Assembly (NCBI RefSeq): GCF_023716485.1
Contig: NZ_CP092418.1
Coordinates: forward strand, 1,409,001 to 1,473,000
DNA from: Microbulbifer variabilis
GTDB lineage: Bacteria; Pseudomonadota; Gammaproteobacteria; Pseudomonadales; Cellvibrionaceae
Length of the DNA: 64,000 nt
Reading direction: 5' to 3'
Positions 62,083 to 64,000 of the stretch are shown here, piece after piece. Under the pieces are notes generated by a model. The model was given only the letters and a program-made list of their open reading frames with translations. It did not search any database and was not told the origin of the DNA. Both the position numbers and the translations under genes were made by a program. The first letter of the stretch is position 1, and every line of letters begins with the position of its first letter.

Positions 62083-62358
62083 TTGATTTGGGTGGCTCTA
62101 TTTGCAGGAACCATTATGTGGCTAATTCAGAACTACAAAGATAGTAGTGAGCCGGTAATGGCTTTTTGGATTTACCTTGTTAGCACATTGGTTTTTGGAT
62201 TAATCATGCTCTTCATCGCTGTAAAAACTAATCATTCCCCGTGCGTGGTATTCTCAACTTATTTAGACGGAGGGAGCGGCAAGCTATTCTTATGCTTCTG
62301 GGCATTTCTAGCTGCAGCCATATCTCAATTTATTTCAAACTTGCGTAGATCACCGTAG
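62083..62358 (+). CDS. Small polytopic membrane cassette protein
   Basis: 91 residues from TTG 62083 (AGGA upstream; frame from 62017 crosses attC 17). Three membrane segments: LIWVALFAGTIMWLI, MAFWIYLVSTLVFGLIMLFIA and GKLFLCFWAFLAAAISQFI. Inner-membrane location predicted. No family recognised. Short membrane proteins of this kind are frequent in cassette arrays. Confidence 0.6.
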   Translation: MIWVALFAGTIMWLIQNYKDSSEPVMAFWIYLVSTLVFGLIMLFIAVKTNHSPCVVFSTYLDGGSGKLFLCFWAFLAAAISQFISNLRRSP

Positions 62359-62365
62359 TGCCTTG

Positions 62366-62494
62366 TAACAAAGCTATCATACACACCCAACGTTGTTGGG
62401 CTGGACAAATTTTCCTGCGATCGAATTTGTGCTGGACGCTTACTCTAACACAAATCAATCACCAAAAAATTTGCCGTATATAGCGACGTTAGCA
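62366..62494 (+). repeat. attC site 18
   Basis: TAACAAA to GTTAGCA, 129 bp. Left TAACAAAGCTAT pairs with right ATATAGCGACGTTA. Inner ACAAATTTTCC and GAATTTGT also pair. It shares its outer arms with attC 19. Confidence 0.8.
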
Positions 62495-62532
62495 ATCAAT
62501 AGTTGATACTGGGTTAATGGAGAGAGATTTAA

Positions 62533-63414
62533 ATGTTGTTAGAAATCGGAATAGGCGATGCTTATGGAGCAGGGTTTGAATTTTCCCCTAGAGAAAAAGT
62601 TGAAACATACAATAACTTATCTCAGTACTGTGAGCATGAACTAGGGATTGCTCCTGGTTGCTATACAGATGATACTCAAATGTCGCTTGCGATAGCAGAA
62701 TTGATTATTAGCGACGAAGCTTGGACAAAAGAGAATTTGGCTAATAAGTTCGTTGAATGCTTCAAGCGTGATGAGCGCTTAGGATATTCAAAAGGTTTTT
62801 ACTCATTTTTGCACTCAATTAGTAGTGGTGAAGAATTTCTTAGAAAAATGAAACCACAAAGCACTAGAAATGGTGCGGCTATGAGATCAGCACCGTTGGG
62901 GTATGTCGACAATATTACTAAACTGTTAGAAATGGCTGAGCTGCAAGCGTCACTCACTCACGATACAGAAATTGGCCGTAAATCTTCTCAGGCGGTCGCT
63001 TTGGCATCCCACTACGCCATTTATAACTTGGGAGCAAAGGAAAATTTGACGGAGTTTGTGTCACAATATACCAAATATAATTGGCGAGAAAATTGGTCTG
63101 CTCCAGTGGCGTGCTGTGCTGAGGAAACGGTCCATGCGCTACTAACGGTTTTGAGAACCTCCGAATCTCTTAAAGACGTTCTTGTAAATAGCGTTGCTTT
63201 CAGCGGGGATGTTGATACGGTTGCTGCCGTTGGCTTGGGTATTGCGAGCCGTAGTAAAGAGTATTGTACTGGATTGCCGAGTTTCTTGATCGAGGAGCTG
63301 GAAAGTGGGAAGTATGGGAAAGTGTACCTCGAGGAAATAGGTCGCCAGCTAAGTGAATTCGGGGATGCTAACAAAGCTATGAACGAAGACGCCAAAAAGA
63401 GGCGCTTGTTATAG
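62533..63414 (+). CDS. ADP-ribosylglycohydrolase (DraG-like) cassette protein
   Basis: 293 residues. Metal and substrate motifs: GIGDAYGAGFEF near residue 6, GCYTDDTQMSLA near 42 (Asp-Asp), NGAAMRSAPLG near 113, LTHDTEIG near 138 and FSGDVDTVAAVGLGI near 224. This is the ADP-ribosylglycohydrolase fold (Pfam ADP_ribosyl_GH), two Mg ions, which removes ADP-ribose from proteins or nucleic acid. In this array it may counter an ADP-ribosylating toxin or take part in phage defence; both are inference. The last 15 codons are also attC 19 sequence. Confidence 0.85.
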   Translation: MLLEIGIGDAYGAGFEFSPREKVETYNNLSQYCEHELGIAPGCYTDDTQMSLAIAELIISDEAWTKENLANKFVECFKRDERLGYSKGFYSFLHSISSGEEFLRKMKPQSTRNGAAMRSAPLGYVDNITKLLEMAELQASLTHDTEIGRKSSQAVALASHYAIYNLGAKENLTEFVSQYTKYNWRENWSAPVACCAEETVHALLTVLRTSESLKDVLVNSVAFSGDVDTVAAVGLGIASRSKEYCTGLPSFLIEELESGKYGKVYLEEIGRQLSEFGDANKAMNEDAKKRRLL

Positions 63415-63425
63415 CGACGTTATTG
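63369..63425 (+). repeat. attC site 19, inside the end of the glycohydrolase gene
   Basis: TAACAAAGCTAT (63369) and ATAGCGACGTTA pair, with GACGCC/GGCGC inside. 57 bp, R' GTTATTG at 63419-63425. It lies within codons 280-293 of the ORF. Confidence 0.7.
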
Positions 63426-63787
63426 TGGCGGTCATTTTTTAGGTAGTTTGAAGTGGCTGCAAGCACCAATCTCTTCCTGAGCACATTTCTCCAGAGGGTT
63501 TTCCTGCAAACTGGCACCGCAGTTTCGTTCAAGTGTCTTCGTTTAAAGCCAACAAGTTCTGCAAGCCAGCTGCCTCATTGTGGAGTGCCAGTCAGGTAGT
63601 TAATTGGCGAGGAAAGTATGGTATTTTCTCTTGCAAATTTATCGGGCAGTGGCCAGCCAAAGGTGGCTGGCAAAGAGCAAGTAGGTTGTTCAGTGCGCGC
63701 CAGCTATAACCAGGCCAGGCAATATCGCCCAGCCGGAGGCTGGGCTGGACAGCCTACGCCTTGCTTCGGCTGCCCTTGCTGGCAACG
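63420..63787 (+). repeat. Gene-less 368-bp cassette, copy 2
   Basis: Same length as copy 1 (51653-52020), about 89% identical, no gaps. No ORF of 60 codons confined to the cassette. The short frame with ATG near 63618 loses the stop seen in copy 1. It is followed by attC 20. Confidence 0.8.
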
Positions 63788-63793
63788 TTATGC
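63707..63793 (+). repeat. attC site 20
   Basis: TAACCAG to GTTATGC, 87 bp, near-identical to attC 1, differing mainly in the apex (CGCTCCGCTTC versus CGCCTTGCTTC). Confidence 0.85.
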
Positions 63794-63802
63794 ATCAAAA
63801 CT

Positions 63803-64000
63803 ATGTCTAATCTCAAAGACCGCCGATGGCGTCGAAAAGGCCTCGATAGAAAAATCGAGACTCTTTCATGGGGGGAGCTTGCTTTTGGGAAAAAGCTTTT
63901 CAATTTTCGGCATATGTTACTAGCTATATTTACTAGTGGCTTCATATCTTTTGCAATGCTATACCAGCTTATAACCTATGGGCATTGGGAGGCCAAAGGA
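63803..64000 (+). CDS. Cassette protein with membrane helix (C-terminally cut by window end)
   Basis: 66 codons open to the window end from ATG 63803, 10 bp after attC 20. Basic N-terminus (MSNLKDRRWRRKGLDRKIE), then a hydrophobic segment (HMLLAIFTSGFISFAMLYQLI) as a likely membrane helix. The rest is unknown. It shows that the array continues beyond the window. Confidence 0.55.
   Translation, partial: MSNLKDRRWRRKGLDRKIETLSWGELAFGKKLFNFRHMLLAIFTSGFISFAMLYQLITYGHWEAKG

Noticed and set aside
63618..63923. 101-codon ORF at the right end
   Set aside because: It crosses attC 20 and overlaps a better ORF starting at 63803. Its matching frame in cassette copy 1 is stopped after 24 codons.

Overview
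The window reads as chromosomal DNA of a marine, polysaccharide-degrading gammaproteobacterium of the Microbulbifer/Saccharophagus (Cellvibrionales) type. This is inferred from the tilS-pyrG-kdsA-eno-ftsB-ispD-ispF-truD-pcm-nlpD-rpoS order, the fdxA-mutS pair, a YdbH-YnbE-YdbL set, and an ExoP-like GH3 glucosidase beside a sugar symporter. No rRNA or tRNA gene was recognised.

Region 1 (1-5 kb): the N-terminus of a membrane protein (probably a LytS-type sensor kinase), then a sugar:H+ symporter and a lipoprotein GH3 beta-glucosidase, which fit as a sugar-uptake and oligosaccharide-cleavage pair. Region 2 (5.1-17.1 kb): a conserved housekeeping block for tRNA-Ile lysidine, CTP, KDO-8-P, enolase, cell division (FtsB), MEP isoprenoid steps (IspD, IspF), tRNA pseudouridine (TruD), protein repair (Pcm), a DUF368 membrane protein, the amidase activator NlpD and RpoS. 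surE, often found between truD and pcm, is absent. Region 3 (17.1-46 kb): an expanded interval between rpoS and fdxA-mutS. It holds the YdbH/YnbE/YdbL envelope-lipid set, PepN, SixA, a type-B carboxylesterase, a 1459-residue fusion (helical domain + CapA metallophosphatase-like domain + Mur-ligase-like domain with a degenerate P-loop), an MFS exporter, FadH, and a LysR-controlled acyl-CoA module (phosphatase, acyl-CoA dehydrogenase, APH-type kinase, two SDRs). It ends with a solute-binding protein, a sigma factor/membrane protein/hydrolase trio, and dinB under an SOS box that touches its start codon. Region 4 (46-50.9 kb): an AhpD-like protein, a DUF1328 microprotein, a NodB-fold protein lacking its metal ligands, FdxA and MutS.

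Region 5 (51.4-64 kb and beyond) is an integron gene-cassette array. About 20 attC-like sites (TAAC...GTTRRRY, imperfect palindromes of 57-141 bp) separate small, mostly unknown ORFs, all on the plus strand. No integrase gene or recognisable attI lies in the window, so this is either an integrase-less cluster or an array whose integrase lies beyond position 64000. Recognisable cassette products are a SUKH-3-like immunity protein, a Rap1a/Tai-like periplasmic immunity protein, TPR and ankyrin-like proteins, a lipoprotein and an ADP-ribosylglycohydrolase. Two insertion sequences (IS110 and IS3 families) sit inside attC sites, the IS3 element at the apex of the attC hairpin. A gene-less 368-bp cassette occurs twice, about 11.8 kb apart, with about 89% identity by hand count and no indels.

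The strongest leads are the duplicated gene-less cassette, the attC-targeted ISs and immunity-like cassettes, the CapA-Mur fusion, and the apparently leaderless SOS-controlled dinB.
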